64,000 nucleotides of DNA, taken from the NCBI RefSeq assembly GCF_000255115.2, contig NC_018068.1:496001-560000 (forward strand), read 5' to 3'. This document shows, one piece after another, positions 1 to 9,908 of the stretch (position 1 is its first letter; every line of letters starts with the position of its first letter). The notes under the pieces are model-generated. The model was not told the origin of the DNA. It ran no database searches and saw only the letters and a program-made list of their open reading frames with translations. This stretch comes from Desulfosporosinus acidiphilus SJ4 (lineage in GTDB: Bacteria; Bacillota; Desulfitobacteriia; Desulfitobacteriales; Desulfitobacteriaceae). A program made the translations under genes and the position numbers.

Positions 1-2
1 GC

Positions 3-338
3 GCCTTTGATATGATTCAGGAAAAAGCCGGTAAAGATCCGCTGGAAGTCTTTAATAATGCCCTGAAAAACGTAATGCCGGTTTTGGAAGTTAAGGCCCG
101 TCGTGTCGGTGGAGCCAACTATCAAGTTCCTATCGAAGTACGTGCAGAACGTCGTTCGACTCTCGCACTCCGCTGGCTTGTTGCTATGGCGCGTAAGCGC
201 GGCGAGAAAACGATGCAAGAGAAAATTGCTGCTGAGTTGCTCGATGCAGCTAACAATACAGGCGGCTCTGTCAAAAAGAAGGAAGATATGCATAAAATGG
301 CTGAAGCGAATAAAGCTTTTGCGCATTACAAGTGGTAG
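3..338 (+). CDS. rpsG: 30S ribosomal protein S7 (5' truncated by window edge)
   Basis: C-terminal 111 residues of S7, which nucleates assembly of the 30S head and contacts E-site tRNA and mRNA. The reading frame is already open at base 3, and the visible part has the family block KDPLEVF...[15 protein letters not shown] and ends in the canonical [13 protein letters not shown] tail, so only the N-terminus (roughly 45 residues) is missing. It is the distal end of the str operon: rpsL is expected just outside the window and fusA follows after a 39-base gap. Identification is secure. Confidence 0.97.
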   Translation, partial: AFDMIQEKAGKDPLEVFNNALKNVMPVLEVKARRVGGANYQVPIEVRAERRSTLALRWLVAMARKRGEKTMQEKIAAELLDAANNTGGSVKKKEDMHKMAEANKAFAHYKW

Positions 339-377
339 TTTGTGGCACACTGATTTTGACAGAAAGGGGGAATCGCA

Positions 378-2456
378 GTGGCAAGACAAAATTCACTTGA
401 AAATACGCGTAATATTGGAATCATGGCCCATATTGACGCCGGGAAGACAACTGTTACAGAACGTATTCTTTTCTATACAGGACGTGTGCATAAAATTGGT
501 GAAGTTCATGATGGCGCAGCAACGATGGACTGGATGGTCCAAGAACAAGAGCGCGGTATTACGATTACTTCTGCGGCAACAACTTGTCAATGGAGAAACA
601 ATCGGATTAACATTATTGACACACCTGGGCACGTGGACTTCACTGTAGAAGTTGAACGTTCTCTGCGGGTGCTCGACGGTGCTGTAGCGGTATTTTGTTC
701 CGTAGGCGGAGTTGAGCCCCAGTCTGAAACGGTTTGGCGTCAGGCGGATAAATACAAGGTTCCGCGTATTGCTTATATTAATAAAATGGACCGGATGGGA
801 GCCGACTTCTTCCGTGGTGTTTCCATGATCTCTGACCGATTGGGTGCCAGGCCTGTTCCGATTCAGGTGCCTATTGGCGTGGAAGACAGCTTTAAAGGCG
901 TCGTAGATCTGGTAACAATGACAGCGATCATTTACACGGATGATTTAGGAACAACCGCAGAGCATAATGCGATCCCTGAAGAGTTACAGGATTTAGCGAA
1001 TGAATACCGAGAAAAGCTCGTTGAGGCTGTTGCCGAGACCAGCGAAGAGCTCATGATGAAATATCTCGAAGGTGAAGAATTAACCGAAGAGGAAATCCGC
1101 GCGGGTATTCGCAACGGCGTTATAGGCAACAAGTTTATTCCGGTGTTGTGCGGTTCAGCTTTTAAGAATAGAGGCGTTCAACCTCTCTTGGATGCTGTTG
1201 TTGACTATATGCCATCTCCGTTGGATGTTCCTCCAATTAAAGGTGTTAATCCGGATACCGGAGAAGATGATCATAGAACTGCATCCGACACCGAACCATT
1301 TTCCGCCTTGGCCTTTAAGATCATGGCAGACCCCTTTGTTGGGAAACTGGCTTTCTTCCGGGTCTATTCCGGGGTACTAAGCGCCGGTTCTTATGTATTC
1401 AACTCAACAAAAGGTAAGAAGGAACGGATCGGCCGTATTCTCCAAATGCACGCTAACCACCGTGAAGACATTCCGGAGGTTCGCTCAGGCGATATAGCAG
1501 CAGCAGTCGGTCTGAAAGATACGACCACTGGAGATACACTTTGTGATGAGAAACAGCCGATTATTCTTGAAAAAATGGTCTTCCCTGAGCCGGTTATCGA
1601 TGTTGCAATCGAGCCAAAGACAAAAGCAGACCAGGAGAAAATGGGCGGCGCCTTATCACGTTTGGCTGAAGAAGACCCAACGTTCAGAATGCGTACAGAC
1701 GTTGAGACGGGGCAAACAATTATCGCCGGTATGGGTGAACTCCATCTGGAGATTATTGTTGACCGTTTACAGCGGGAATTTAAAGTTCAATGTGACGTAG
1801 GACGTCCTCAGGTTGCCTATAAAGAAACTATCCGCAAAGCGGTTAAAGCTGAAGGAAAGTTCGTACGTCAGTCAGGCGGCCGTGGTCAATACGGACACTG
1901 CTGGGTTGAATTTGAACCTATGGAACCAGGATCCGGTTTTGAATTTGTCAATAAAATTGTTGGTGGGGTTATTCCTCGCGAATATATTAACCCAATCGGC
2001 GATGGTATCGAAGAAGCTATGCAAAACGGTATTCTCGCAGGATATCCTGCTCTCGATATACGGGCTACAGTCGTTGACGGCTCCTATCACGATGTTGACT
2101 CTTCAGAAATGGCCTTTAAGATTGCCGGCTCTATGGCTTTCAAAGCCGGTACCGCTAAAGCCGACCCGGTAATTTTGGAACCTGTTATGAAAGTTGAAGT
2201 AACGGTCCCTGAGGAATATATGGGTGATGTCATCGGTGATATCAGCTCACGTCGTGGACGTATTGAAGGAATGGAAGCTCGCGGTAATTCCCAAGTTGTA
2301 CGCGGCTTTGTTCCTCTCGCTGAAATGTTTGGTTATTCGACAGATTTACGGTCAGCCACCCAAGGTCGTGGAGTATACGTGATGCAATTTGACCATTACG
2401 AAGATGTTCCAAAGACCATTGCTGACGGCATTATAGCAAAACGTCAAGGTGCGTAA
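378..2456 (+). CDS. fusA: Elongation factor G
   Basis: Translocation GTPase of 692 residues, the usual EF-G length. The G1 loop AHIDAGKTT (residues 17-25), the switch [10 protein letters not shown] near 58, G3 DTPGHVDF near 81 and G4 NKMD near 135 are intact, and domains II-V continue without interruption to the C-terminal RQGA. The GTG start is preceded by AAAGGGGG at a suitable distance. It sits between rpsG and tuf in the standard str order. Nothing unusual was seen in the protein. Confidence 0.98.
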   Translation: MARQNSLENTRNIGIMAHIDAGKTTVTERILFYTGRVHKIGEVHDGAATMDWMVQEQERGITITSAATTCQWRNNRINIIDTPGHVDFTVEVERSLRVLDGAVAVFCSVGGVEPQSETVWRQADKYKVPRIAYINKMDRMGADFFRGVSMISDRLGARPVPIQVPIGVEDSFKGVVDLVTMTAIIYTDDLGTTAEHNAIPEELQDLANEYREKLVEAVAETSEELMMKYLEGEELTEEEIRAGIRNGVIGNKFIPVLCGSAFKNRGVQPLLDAVVDYMPSPLDVPPIKGVNPDTGEDDHRTASDTEPFSALAFKIMADPFVGKLAFFRVYSGVLSAGSYVFNSTKGKKERIGRILQMHANHREDIPEVRSGDIAAAVGLKDTTTGDTLCDEKQPIILEKMVFPEPVIDVAIEPKTKADQEKMGGALSRLAEEDPTFRMRTDVETGQTIIAGMGELHLEIIVDRLQREFKVQCDVGRPQVAYKETIRKAVKAEGKFVRQSGGRGQYGHCWVEFEPMEPGSGFEFVNKIVGGVIPREYINPIGDGIEEAMQNGILAGYPALDIRATVVDGSYHDVDSSEMAFKIAGSMAFKAGTAKADPVILEPVMKVEVTVPEEYMGDVIGDISSRRGRIEGMEARGNSQVVRGFVPLAEMFGYSTDLRSATQGRGVYVMQFDHYEDVPKTIADGIIAKRQGA

Positions 2457-2475
2457 GCAAGGATTAAAGACCGGG

Positions 2476-2511
2476 GTTCAAATTCTTTTCAAGCTTGAAG
2501 AGGGTTTGAAC
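2476..2511 (+). promoter_or_regulatory. Stem-loop in the fusA-tuf gap
   Basis: A long hairpin lies in the 110-base gap: GTTCAAA (2476-2482) pairs with TTTGAAC (2505-2511) and the stem continues inward through G-U wobbles to a 6-base loop, about 15 pairs. No U-tract follows, so it does not look like a simple intrinsic terminator. It may be an RNA processing or tuf translation-control element. Seen directly; the function is inference. Confidence 0.45.
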
Positions 2512-2566
2512 TTCGGTACCTCGCTGAATTATAAAAACCCTGAAATATTTAAAAGGAGTGAAAAAC

Positions 2567-3769
2567 ATGGGAAAAGCGAAATACGAACGTACAAAACCAC
2601 ATGTTAACGTTGGAACCATCGGACACGTAGACCACGGTAAAACAACGACCACAGCTGCAATCACTGTTGTTCTTTCTAAAGTCGGCGGTGCTGTAGCTAC
2701 AGCATTTGACCAAATCGACAAAGCTCCGGAAGAGCGTGAACGTGGTATTACCATTTCTACCGCTCACGTTGAGTACGAAACCGAAACCCGTCACTATGCA
2801 CACGTTGACTGCCCAGGGCACGCTGACTATGTCAAGAACATGATCACCGGTGCTGCTCAAATGGACGGCGCAATCCTCGTTGTATCTGCTGCTGACGGTC
2901 CTATGCCGCAAACCCGTGAACACATTCTCTTGGCTCGCCAAGTTGGTGTTCCCAGTATCGTTGTTTGGCTTAATAAAGCCGACATGGTTGATGACGCCGA
3001 ACTTATAGAGCTCGTAGAAATGGAAATTCGTGAACTCTTAAGTTCTTATGAATTTGATGGCGACAATATTCCCATCGTTCCCGGATCTGGACTTAAAGCA
3101 CTGCAATGTGGCTGCGGAAAACGCGATTGCGAGTGGTGCGGAAAAATCTGGAACCTTATGGATGCAGTTGATTCCTACATTCCTACTCCGGAACGTGACA
3201 CCGATAAGCCTTTCTTGATGCCAGTTGAGGATGTTTTCACCATTACCGGTCGTGGTACCGTTGCTACCGGTCGTGTTGAGCGTGGTCAAGTGAAGGTCGG
3301 AGACGAAGTTGAGATCGTCGGATTAAGCACCGCTGCTCGTAAAACTGTTGTAACCGGCGTTGAGATGTTCCGTAAACTCTTAGACCAAGCACAAGCTGGA
3401 GACAATATCGGTGCACTCCTCCGTGGTGTTGAGCGTAAAGATATTGAGCGCGGTCAAGTTTTAGCGAAAACCGGCTCCATTAAACCTCACACCAAGTTTT
3501 CCGGAGAGGTTTACATCCTGAACAAAGAAGAAGGCGGACGTCATACTCCTTTCTTCAACAACTATCGTCCTCAATTCTATTTCCGTACAACCGATGTTAC
3601 CGGTGTAATCGATCTTCCTGAAGGAACTGAAATGGTTATGCCCGGCGACCGTGTAACGATTGATGTTGAACTCATTACTCCAATCGCTATGGAAGAAGGA
3701 CTTCGTTTTGCTATCCGTGAAGGCGGCAGAACTGTAGGTTCAGGAATTGTTGCCAAAATTAACGAGTAA
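2567..3769 (+). CDS. tuf: Elongation factor Tu, with a four-cysteine insertion
   Basis: EF-Tu of 400 residues that delivers aminoacyl-tRNA to the ribosome. G1 GHVDHGKTT (19-27), DCPGHADY near 80 and NKAD near 135 are intact, and domains 2 and 3 are complete. ATG 2567 is chosen because AAAAGGAG ends 8 bases upstream; a GTG at 2558 overlaps that Shine-Dalgarno sequence. Unusual feature: late in the G domain it carries Cys181, Cys183, Cys188 and Cys191 (C-x-C-x4-C-x2-C) where the E. coli protein has an acidic non-cysteine loop. I recall similar motifs in related Clostridia. Confidence 0.97.
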   Translation: MGKAKYERTKPHVNVGTIGHVDHGKTTTTAAITVVLSKVGGAVATAFDQIDKAPEERERGITISTAHVEYETETRHYAHVDCPGHADYVKNMITGAAQMDGAILVVSAADGPMPQTREHILLARQVGVPSIVVWLNKADMVDDAELIELVEMEIRELLSSYEFDGDNIPIVPGSGLKALQCGCGKRDCEWCGKIWNLMDAVDSYIPTPERDTDKPFLMPVEDVFTITGRGTVATGRVERGQVKVGDEVEIVGLSTAARKTVVTGVEMFRKLLDQAQAGDNIGALLRGVERKDIERGQVLAKTGSIKPHTKFSGEVYILNKEEGGRHTPFFNNYRPQFYFRTTDVTGVIDLPEGTEMVMPGDRVTIDVELITPIAMEEGLRFAIREGGRTVGSGIVAKINE

Positions 3770-3789
3770 TTAGTCTTTTAAAGACACTA

Positions 3790-3822
3790 AATTAGAGAGG
3801 AAGAGATTCTTCCTCTCTAATT
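3790..3822 (+). terminator. Perfect 15-bp hairpin after tuf
   Basis: AATTAGAGAGGAAGA (3790-3804) is perfectly complementary to 3808-3822, around a 3-base loop. It lies 20 bases after the tuf stop. The stem ends in AAUU but there is no following U-run, so it may act as a weak terminator or a 3'-end stabiliser at the str/S10 boundary rather than a strong terminator. Confidence 0.5.
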
Positions 3823-3826
3823 GTGA

Positions 3827-3939
3827 AGGTCAGGTGAAGGAATGCCATCTGACCTCTGATATCTGGAATGGCGCAAAAGGTTGCTAGGCAGGTGACTCCG
3901 CTTGCCTGGGGAATTTTTGCGCTCAACCCGTGTAACGGG
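3827..3939 (+). promoter_or_regulatory. Structured 5' leader of the S10 operon
   Basis: Three further stem-loops follow in the 193-base tuf-rpsJ gap. (i) AGGTCAGGTG (3827-3836) pairs with the strand ending CTGACCT (3846-3855). (ii) GCGCAAAA (3871-3878) pairs with TTTTGCGC (3915-3922) and encloses AGGCA/TGCCT (3886-3890/3903-3907). (iii) CCCG/CGGG (3927-3930/3936-3939) lies just before the rpsJ Shine-Dalgarno sequence. The position fits an autogenous ribosomal-protein leader such as the L4-controlled S10 leader known in enterobacteria. Whether the ligand is the same here is unknown. Confidence 0.5.
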
Positions 3940-3962
3940 AATTTAAGGAGGTAGAATTTAAA

Positions 3963-4268
3963 ATGAGCCAAAAAATCAGAATTCGCTTAAAGGCTTTTGA
4001 TCACAAAACCTTGGATCAATCTGCAGAACGTATTGTAGAAACCGCAAAGAGGACAGGAGCTCAAGTCAGTGGACCGATTCCTCTCCCTACTGAGAAGAAC
4101 ATTTACACAATTTTGCGTTCCCCTCATGTTAACAAGGATTCAAGGGAACAATTTGAGATGCGGACGCATAAGCGCCTCATTGATATCCTTGAGCCTACGT
4201 CAAAAACTGTGGATGCCTTAATGCGCTTAGATCTCCCCGCTGGGGTTGATATTGAGATTAAGCTCTAA
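3963..4268 (+). CDS. rpsJ: 30S ribosomal protein S10
   Basis: S10 (NusE), 101 residues: 30S head protein and partner of NusB in antitermination. It starts [14 protein letters not shown] and carries the family SGPIPLPT and RTHKRLIDI blocks. AAGGAGG lies 8 bases before the ATG. It is the first gene of the S10 cluster, separated from rplC by a 168-base gap that is unusually large for this operon and contains a promoter-like sequence. Confidence 0.98.
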   Translation: MSQKIRIRLKAFDHKTLDQSAERIVETAKRTGAQVSGPIPLPTEKNIYTILRSPHVNKDSREQFEMRTHKRLIDILEPTSKTVDALMRLDLPAGVDIEIKL

Positions 4269-4280
4269 TTCTTTATTTTT

Positions 4281-4312
4281 TTGTAGCTTAATTATAAGTC
4301 TTGTGATATAAT
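4281..4312 (+). promoter_or_regulatory. Candidate internal promoter between rpsJ and rplC
   Basis: TATAAT at 4307-4312 is preceded by TG one base upstream (TGATATAAT), a textbook extended -10. A weak -35 match TTGTAG (4281-4286) is 20 bases upstream, longer than ideal, but extended -10 promoters tolerate this. It would give a transcript starting near 4319 with a leader of about 118 bases before rplC. Confidence 0.5.
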
Positions 4313-4377
4313 ATGTTGTACTTGTCGCGAGAAACGCCCGGTAGCGTGTAGAAAAATTGCGATGAGATAAATAAGAT

Positions 4378-4428
4378 GACACTCTCGTGCACCAGAGTAA
4401 TCCGGCGCACTTCAAAGTGTCTAGGAGG
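4378..4428 (+). promoter_or_regulatory. Stem-loop abutting the rplC ribosome-binding site
   Basis: GACACT (4378-4383) pairs with AGTGTC (4416-4421), and inside it GTGC (4387-4390) pairs with GCAC (4407-4410). The Shine-Dalgarno AGGAGG begins two bases after the stem. The placement suggests control of rplC-rplD translation initiation. This structure is seen by eye only. Confidence 0.4.
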
Positions 4429-4436
4429 TGGCATTC

Positions 4437-5066
4437 GTGTCAAAAGGAATTCTAGGTAAAAAAATAGGGATGACCCAAGTCTTCACTAGCGAAGGAAAAG
4501 TCATTCCGGTCACAGTGGTGGAAGCTGGTCCTTGCCCTGTGGTACAAAAGAAGACAGTTGCTACAGACGGATATAATGCTGTTCAACTGGGTTTTTCTGT
4601 ACTTCGTGAAGGATTGACCAACAAGCCTCGCCAAGGACATTTCCAAAAGGCAAACTTGAAGCCTATGCGTTATGTCAGAGAATTCAGGGTAGAAGACATC
4701 GACAGCTATGAAATTGGTCAAGAAGTCAATGCGGACCTGTTTACAGTCGGCGATCGCGTGGATGTCGTTGGTACTTCAAGAGGCAAAGGCTTTGAAGGTA
4801 TGATTAAACGCAACGGTGCCAGCCGCGGACCAATGGCTCACGGTTCAAAATATCATCGTCGCTCAGGTTCCCTTGGCGCGAAAGGCCCGGCTCGTGTTTT
4901 CAAAGGCCGTGTTTTGCCAGGCCGTATGGGCGGCGAGCGTGTAACTGTACAAAACTTGGAGGTCATCCGAGTTGACTTAGATAAAAACCTGATCTTGATC
5001 AAAGGGGCTGTCCCGGGAGCGAAAAAATCATTGCTCATTCTGAAGCCTTCTGTCAAGGCGAAGTAG
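4437..5066 (+). CDS. rplC: 50S ribosomal protein L3
   Basis: L3, 209 residues, an early 50S assembly protein near the peptidyl-transferase centre. The N-terminus [15 protein letters not shown] and the [12 protein letters not shown] block are family signatures. GTG 4437 is chosen over GTG 4428 because the latter is part of the AGGAGGTG Shine-Dalgarno sequence. It is followed by rplD after 23 bases. Confidence 0.97.
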   Translation: MSKGILGKKIGMTQVFTSEGKVIPVTVVEAGPCPVVQKKTVATDGYNAVQLGFSVLREGLTNKPRQGHFQKANLKPMRYVREFRVEDIDSYEIGQEVNADLFTVGDRVDVVGTSRGKGFEGMIKRNGASRGPMAHGSKYHRRSGSLGAKGPARVFKGRVLPGRMGGERVTVQNLEVIRVDLDKNLILIKGAVPGAKKSLLILKPSVKAK

Positions 5067-5089
5067 CACTGAGAAAGGAGGAATAAGCA

Positions 5090-5713
5090 ATGCCTAAAGT
5101 TCAAGTAGTAAATATGCAAGGCGCACCTGTTGGTGAAATTGAACTAAGTGATAATATCTTTGGAATTACACCCAATGTTCCTGTTCTTCATTCAGCCGTT
5201 GTTTCCCAATTAGCTTCTCTGCGGCACGGAACGCAATCAGCTCTGCTGCGCGGCGAAGTACGCGGAGGCGGACGCAAACCATGGCGTCAAAAGGGAACTG
5301 GCCGTGCACGTTCCGGAAGTTCACGCTCCCCTGTTTGGAGAGGCGGCGGTGTTGTATTCGCACCGAAACCGCGTAAGTATGGATTTAAATTGCCGAAGAA
5401 AGTTAGACGTCTGGCTTTACACTCAGCACTTTCTTCGAAAGTCATAGAACAACAGCTTATCGTGTTGGATGCTCTGAAATTGGAAGAGGTTAAGACACGT
5501 GAAATCGTTAAACTTCTCAAGGCTCTGCAAGTCAGCAAGAAGGCAATGATTGTCACGGATGAGGTTGACGAAGCGGTTTTCCGTTCGGCTAGTAACATAG
5601 AGGGTGTAGTCACCATGGATGTTGCTGGGATGAATGTCGTAGACTTGCTCAACCATGATGTTCTTGTCATGACTAAGGCTGCGATCTCAAAAACAGAGGA
5701 GGTGTTTGCGTAA
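5090..5713 (+). CDS. rplD: 50S ribosomal protein L4
   Basis: L4, 207 residues, lines the peptide exit tunnel. The basic loop with [16 protein letters not shown] (about residues 61-76) is the diagnostic tunnel extension. In E. coli L4 represses its own S10 operon, which makes it the natural candidate ligand for the leader upstream of rpsJ. Its stop codon overlaps the rplW start (TAATG), implying translational coupling. Confidence 0.98.
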   Translation: MPKVQVVNMQGAPVGEIELSDNIFGITPNVPVLHSAVVSQLASLRHGTQSALLRGEVRGGGRKPWRQKGTGRARSGSSRSPVWRGGGVVFAPKPRKYGFKLPKKVRRLALHSALSSKVIEQQLIVLDALKLEEVKTREIVKLLKALQVSKKAMIVTDEVDEAVFRSASNIEGVVTMDVAGMNVVDLLNHDVLVMTKAAISKTEEVFA

Positions 5714-6000
5714 TGCGCGACGCACGTGAGGTCCTCAAAAGTCCGGTTATCTCTGAAAAATCAGTAGGTCTTGTTGAGGAAAACAAATACTCCTTCTGGG
5801 TTAATCCAGCAGCTAATAAAATCGAAATCAAAGCCGCAGTAGAAAAAATGTTTAAGGTTTCCGTAGTGGACATTCACACCATCAATGTTCGCGGGAAAAT
5901 GAAACGGGTAGGCAAGTACAGCGGTAAGACCGCAAATCGGAAAAAAGCGATTGCTACGCTTAAAGCTGGAGATAGAATTGAAAACTTCGCAGGCCTGTAA
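5713..6000 (+). CDS. rplW: 50S ribosomal protein L23
   Basis: L23, 95 residues, sits at the exit-tunnel rim and docks trigger factor and SRP. It starts [17 protein letters not shown] and has the typical KVSVVDIHTINVRGK segment. It overlaps rplD by one base. Length and sequence are ordinary. Confidence 0.97.
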   Translation: MRDAREVLKSPVISEKSVGLVEENKYSFWVNPAANKIEIKAAVEKMFKVSVVDIHTINVRGKMKRVGKYSGKTANRKKAIATLKAGDRIENFAGL

Positions 6001-6030
6001 GCAGCTTGAAGCAAAGGAGGAAAGAAACCA

Positions 6031-6858
6031 ATGGCACTGAAGTCATTTAAACCAACCTCGGCCAGTCGTCGTCAAATGACTGTTTCGACGTTTGAAGAAA
6101 TCACCAGAACTGAGCCTGAACGTTCTTTGTTAAAGCCTTTACGCAAAAAGGCCGGCCGCAACAGCGAAGGTCATTTAAGCGTTCGCCATAAAGGCGGCGG
6201 GCACAAGAGAATGTATCGTCAGATTGATTTCAAACGGAATAAAGATGGTATCCCGGCACGAGTGGCCAGTATTGAATATGATCCTAACCGATCGGCAAAT
6301 ATTGCCTTGCTTTACTACAAAGATGGGTTCAAAGCCTATATCTTAGCACCTAACGGTCTACAAGTCGATCAAATGGTCGTTTCTGGACCGGATGCAGATA
6401 TTAAAGTAGGAAACACTCTCCCTTTAAAAAATATACCAGTCGGTACTTTATTGCATAACATTGAGATGAAACCCGGCAAAGGAGCACAAATGGTCCGGAC
6501 CGCCGGAGTTGCAGCTCAATTAATGGCTAAAGAAGGCGCTTATGCAACCTTACGTCTTCCCTCGGGAGAAATGCGCATGATCCGTCTTGAATGCCGCGCA
6601 ACTATCGGTCAAGTCGGAAACTTAGACCATGAAAACATTAACATTGGTAAAGCCGGACGATCCCGTTGGCTGGGAATTCGCCCAACCGTTCGCGGATCAG
6701 TTATGAATCCTTGCGATCACCCCCATGGCGGTGGTGAAGGCCGTAACTCCATTGGACGTAATCCGGTTACACCTTGGGGAAAACCTGCCCTTGGTGCCAA
6801 GACTCGGAAGAAAAAGAACTTGTCGAATCGCTTTATTGTGAAACGGCGCAGTAAGTAG
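6031..6858 (+). CDS. rplB: 50S ribosomal protein L2
   Basis: L2, 275 residues, required for 30S-50S association and peptidyl transfer. It carries the C-terminal [17 protein letters not shown] motif with the conserved histidine implicated in activity and ends in the basic [10 protein letters not shown] tail. AAAGGAGG precedes the ATG. Standard position between rplW and rpsS. Confidence 0.98.
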   Translation: MALKSFKPTSASRRQMTVSTFEEITRTEPERSLLKPLRKKAGRNSEGHLSVRHKGGGHKRMYRQIDFKRNKDGIPARVASIEYDPNRSANIALLYYKDGFKAYILAPNGLQVDQMVVSGPDADIKVGNTLPLKNIPVGTLLHNIEMKPGKGAQMVRTAGVAAQLMAKEGAYATLRLPSGEMRMIRLECRATIGQVGNLDHENINIGKAGRSRWLGIRPTVRGSVMNPCDHPHGGGEGRNSIGRNPVTPWGKPALGAKTRKKKNLSNRFIVKRRSK

Positions 6859-6876
6859 TCGAAAGGAGGCCCATGA

Positions 6877-7158
6877 ATGAGCAGATCTGTAAAAAAAGGA
6901 CCTTTCGTCGAAGCTCGTCTCCTCGCACGTGTTGACGCGATGAACGAATCCGGTGACAAGCGCGTCATCAAGACATGGTCCAGACGCTCAACAATTTTCC
7001 CGCAAATGATTGGTTTTACTATAGCAGTGCACGATGGACGGAAACATGTTCCTATCTATATTACCGAAGACATGGTAGGGCATAAACTTGGCGAGTTCTC
7101 GCCGACTCGCACCTATAAGGGCCATGCTGGCAGTGAAAAGTCCAGCGGCCTACGATAA
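6877..7158 (+). CDS. rpsS: 30S ribosomal protein S19
   Basis: S19, 93 residues, 30S head protein that touches the A-site finger. It starts [16 protein letters not shown] and contains [22 protein letters not shown], the family core. AAAGGAGG precedes the ATG at 6877; another ATG at 6873 is out of frame. Confidence 0.97.
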   Translation: MSRSVKKGPFVEARLLARVDAMNESGDKRVIKTWSRRSTIFPQMIGFTIAVHDGRKHVPIYITEDMVGHKLGEFSPTRTYKGHAGSEKSSGLR

Positions 7159-7180
7159 TTCGAGAGGAGGCTAAAGACAC

Positions 7181-7522
7181 ATGCAAGCAAAAGCAGTGGC
7201 AAAATACGTACGTATCTCTCCTCGTAAGGTGCGCCAAGTTGTTAATTTGATCCGCGGCAAGAAGGTCAGTGATGCGTTCGCCATTCTTCAATTTACTGCT
7301 AAGGGATCAAGTGCTGATGTCACAAAGGTATTAAAATCAGCAGTTGCTAACGCAGAGCATAATTTTGACATGAATACAGATGAACTTATCATTACTCAAA
7401 TTTGTGTGGACGAAGGACCAACTTTAAAACGCATTAAGCCTAGAGCTATGGGACGTGCAGACCAAATCCGCAAACGGACGAGTCACATTACCGTGGTTGT
7501 TGGCGAAGAGAAGGAGGACTAG
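7181..7522 (+). CDS. rplV: 50S ribosomal protein L22
   Basis: L22, 113 residues, whose hairpin lines the exit tunnel and where macrolide-resistance changes arise in other species. Starts [16 protein letters not shown]; the tunnel hairpin region [21 protein letters not shown] is intact. Four bases separate its stop from the rpsC start. Confidence 0.97.
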   Translation: MQAKAVAKYVRISPRKVRQVVNLIRGKKVSDAFAILQFTAKGSSADVTKVLKSAVANAEHNFDMNTDELIITQICVDEGPTLKRIKPRAMGRADQIRKRTSHITVVVGEEKED

Positions 7523-7526
7523 AACT

Positions 7527-8189
7527 GTGGGTCAAAAGGTAAATCCCAAAGGCCTCCGCATCGGGATAATCCGTGATTGGGAAAGCCGATGGTATGCAGG
7601 TAAAAACTATGTAGAACTTCTTCACGAGGACTTGAAAATTCGTGAATTTGTAAAAAATAAACTTAAACAAGCCGGTTGCCCTAAGGTTGAGATCGAACGT
7701 GCGGCAAGCCGCATCAAGGTATCAGTTTACGCAGCCAAGCCGGGAATTGTCATTGGCCGCGGCGGCGCAGAAGTAGAAAATCTGCGTAAGCAACTGGAAG
7801 CCATGACGGGCAAACAAGTCGCAGTTAACATTGTTGAAATTAAAAAGCCTGAGCTGGATGCGCAATTAGTTGCGGAAAATATAGCCCAACAACTGGAGAA
7901 ACGTGTTTCCTTCCGTCGTGCTATGAAACAAACCGTCGGCAGGACTATGCGCCAGGGTTCCTTGGGAATCAAAATTCAGTGCAGCGGTCGTTTGGCTGGA
8001 GCCGAAATTGCCAGAACTGAATGGTACCATGAAGGAAAAGTACCCCTTCACACCTTACGTGCAGACATTGACTACGGGTTTGCCGAAGCAAATACCACGT
8101 ATGGAAAAATTGGTATCAAAGTTTGGATTTATAAAGGTGAGGTTCTTCCAGCGAAGAAGGTCGTCGCTCAGGTGGAAGGAGGAAACTAA
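7527..8189 (+). CDS. rpsC: 30S ribosomal protein S3
   Basis: S3, 220 residues, at the mRNA entry channel with helicase-like function. The KH motif [16 protein letters not shown] is visible near residues 70-85. GTG 7527 is taken as the start: GAAGGAGG lies 8 bases upstream and translation from it gives the canonical [15 protein letters not shown]-terminus. The open frame further upstream lies inside rplV. Confidence 0.97.
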   Translation: MGQKVNPKGLRIGIIRDWESRWYAGKNYVELLHEDLKIREFVKNKLKQAGCPKVEIERAASRIKVSVYAAKPGIVIGRGGAEVENLRKQLEAMTGKQVAVNIVEIKKPELDAQLVAENIAQQLEKRVSFRRAMKQTVGRTMRQGSLGIKIQCSGRLAGAEIARTEWYHEGKVPLHTLRADIDYGFAEANTTYGKIGIKVWIYKGEVLPAKKVVAQVEGGN

Positions 8190-8627
8190 ATGTTAGTCCC
8201 AACCAGAGTGAAACATAGAAAACAACATCGTGGTCGTTTGACCGGTAAAGCGACTCGTGGAACTACGATTACCTTTGGCCAATATGGTCTGGTAGCCCTG
8301 GAAAGCGGTTGGATAACCAATCGTCAAATCGAGGCCGCTCGTATCGCCATGACCCGTTATATTAAACGGGGCGGTCAAGTATGGATTAAAATTTTCCCTG
8401 ATAAGCCAATTACGGCAAAACCGGCTGAAACTCGTATGGGCAGCGGAAAAGGCTCGCCTGAGTATTGGGTAGCCGTTGTGAAACCCGGCCGTGTCATGTT
8501 TGAACTCGACGGCGTTGCAGAAGAAGTCGCCCGCGAAGCTCTTCGCTTGGCAATGCATAAGCTTCCGATCAAATGTAAGATCGCTTCCCGTGCAGATTTA
8601 CTAGGAGGTGACGCAAATGAAAACTAA
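8190..8627 (+). CDS. rplP: 50S ribosomal protein L16
   Basis: L16, 145 residues, supports the A-site and ribosome maturation. Starts [15 protein letters not shown] and contains the [24 protein letters not shown] signature. It begins directly after the rpsC stop and its 3' end overlaps rpmC by 11 bases, so the three genes are translationally coupled. Confidence 0.97.
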   Translation: MLVPTRVKHRKQHRGRLTGKATRGTTITFGQYGLVALESGWITNRQIEAARIAMTRYIKRGGQVWIKIFPDKPITAKPAETRMGSGKGSPEYWVAVVKPGRVMFELDGVAEEVAREALRLAMHKLPIKCKIASRADLLGGDANEN

Positions 8628-8820
8628 GGATTTCCGTGATCTGACAAATGACGAAGTCGTTAAGCAGATCGACGATTACAAAACCGAACTGTTTAATTTG
8701 CGTTTCCAATTGGCAACGGGTCAACTTGATAACCCAATGCGAATTCGTGAAATCCGCAAAGGTATTGCTCGCGGCAAAACGATTTTGCGTGAACGTGAGT
8801 TAAAGATCGAACGTTCTTAA
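8617..8820 (+). CDS. rpmC: 50S ribosomal protein L29
   Basis: L29, 67 residues, exit-tunnel rim protein next to L23. [18 protein letters not shown] is the usual helical N-terminus. ATG 8617 is chosen with AGGAGGTG just upstream; it lies inside the end of rplP in another frame. Confidence 0.96.
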   Translation: MKTKDFRDLTNDEVVKQIDDYKTELFNLRFQLATGQLDNPMRIREIRKGIARGKTILRERELKIERS

Positions 8821-8843
8821 GTTGAGAAAGGAGGCTTTATAGC

Positions 8844-9104
8844 GTGGAAAGAGCCCAGCGTAAAGTTCGGATCGGCAAAGTAGTCAGCGATAAGATGGAC
8901 AAAACCATTGTTGTGTCTGTTGAAATTACTGAAAGCCATCCCTTATATAAAAAGACATTTACTCGCACAAAGAAATTTAAAGCTCATGATGAGAACAACG
9001 AAGCTCATATCGGAGATACTGTTTCAATCATGGAAACCCGCCGTTTAAGTAAGGATAAATGCTGGCGCATGGTTAAAGTTCTGGAAAGGGCTGTAGCGCT
9101 CTAA
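8844..9104 (+). CDS. rpsQ: 30S ribosomal protein S17
   Basis: S17, 86 residues, primary 16S rRNA binder. It has the OB-fold block [17 protein letters not shown] and the [13 protein letters not shown] loop. GTG start with GAAAGGAGG upstream. Ordinary member. Confidence 0.97.
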   Translation: MERAQRKVRIGKVVSDKMDKTIVVSVEITESHPLYKKTFTRTKKFKAHDENNEAHIGDTVSIMETRRLSKDKCWRMVKVLERAVAL

Positions 9105-9140
9105 ACTAGTTATATTTAGTTCGGAAGGGGGTCAAAGGGA

Positions 9141-9506
9141 ATGATCCAGGTACAAACCAGGCTTCGGGTTGGAGACAACTCTGGTGCTAAAGAATTGATG
9201 TGTATTCGTGTGCTCGGGGGCTCAATGCGTCGGTATGCATCAATTGGAGATATTATTGTGGCTTCTGTTAAACAGGCAACGCCAGGGGGCGTTGTTAAAA
9301 AGGGTGACGTCGTTAAGGCAGTTGTTGTTCGCACAAAGAAGGAAATTCGACGTCCTGACGGTTCTTATATACGCTTCAGCGAGAATGCTGCTGTCATCAT
9401 CAGAGATGACAAGAGCCCTCGCGGAACTCGTATCTTTGGGCCAGTTGCCCGTGAACTTCGTGATAATTATATGAAAATTATTTCCCTGGCACCGGAGGTT
9501 ATCTAA
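9141..9506 (+). CDS. rplN: 50S ribosomal protein L14
   Basis: L14, 121 residues, at the subunit interface and target of RsfS-type silencing. Starts [27 protein letters not shown] and has the [21 protein letters not shown] signature. GGAAGGGGG precedes the ATG. First gene of the spc group. Confidence 0.98.
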   Translation: MIQVQTRLRVGDNSGAKELMCIRVLGGSMRRYASIGDIIVASVKQATPGGVVKKGDVVKAVVVRTKKEIRRPDGSYIRFSENAAVIIRDDKSPRGTRIFGPVARELRDNYMKIISLAPEVI

Positions 9507-9534
9507 GACCCCATGACAGATGGAGGTGAAGAAA

Positions 9535-9888
9535 GTGGCTGCTACTAAGCATAAAGTACAACCCAATAAACTGCACGTTAAAAAAGGCGACTACGTCATG
9601 GTCATCAGCGGTAAAGACGCCGGCAAAAAAGGTAAAGTAATCGAAGTGATCCCCAAAAAGGGTCGCGTCGTTGTAGAAAAGGCTAATATTGTTAAACGTC
9701 ACACCAAGCCCTCTCAAGCGATGCCTCAAGGCGGTATTGTTTCTAAGGAAGCTCCGATGGCCAGTTCGAATGTTATGTTATATTGCCAAGAGTGTAATTC
9801 CGTAACTCGTGTAAGTGTCAAGTTGACGGATAACGGAAAAGTTCGCGTCTGCAAACATTGCGGAGTGAATCTCCCAGATAAACACTAA
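9535..9888 (+). CDS. rplX: 50S ribosomal protein L24 with zinc-ribbon tail
   Basis: L24, 117 residues, assembly initiator with an N-terminal KOW motif ([19 protein letters not shown]). GTG 9535 is chosen because TGGAGGTG (9521-9528) is its Shine-Dalgarno sequence; the ATG at 9520 overlaps that site. The C-terminus carries CQEC and CKHC pairs separated by about 20 residues, a likely zinc ribbon absent from the E. coli protein and slightly longer than usual. Zn binding is inference. Confidence 0.96.
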   Translation: MAATKHKVQPNKLHVKKGDYVMVISGKDAGKKGKVIEVIPKKGRVVVEKANIVKRHTKPSQAMPQGGIVSKEAPMASSNVMLYCQECNSVTRVSVKLTDNGKVRVCKHCGVNLPDKH

Positions 9889-9908
9889 TCGAGAAAGGAG
9901 GGACCCCA

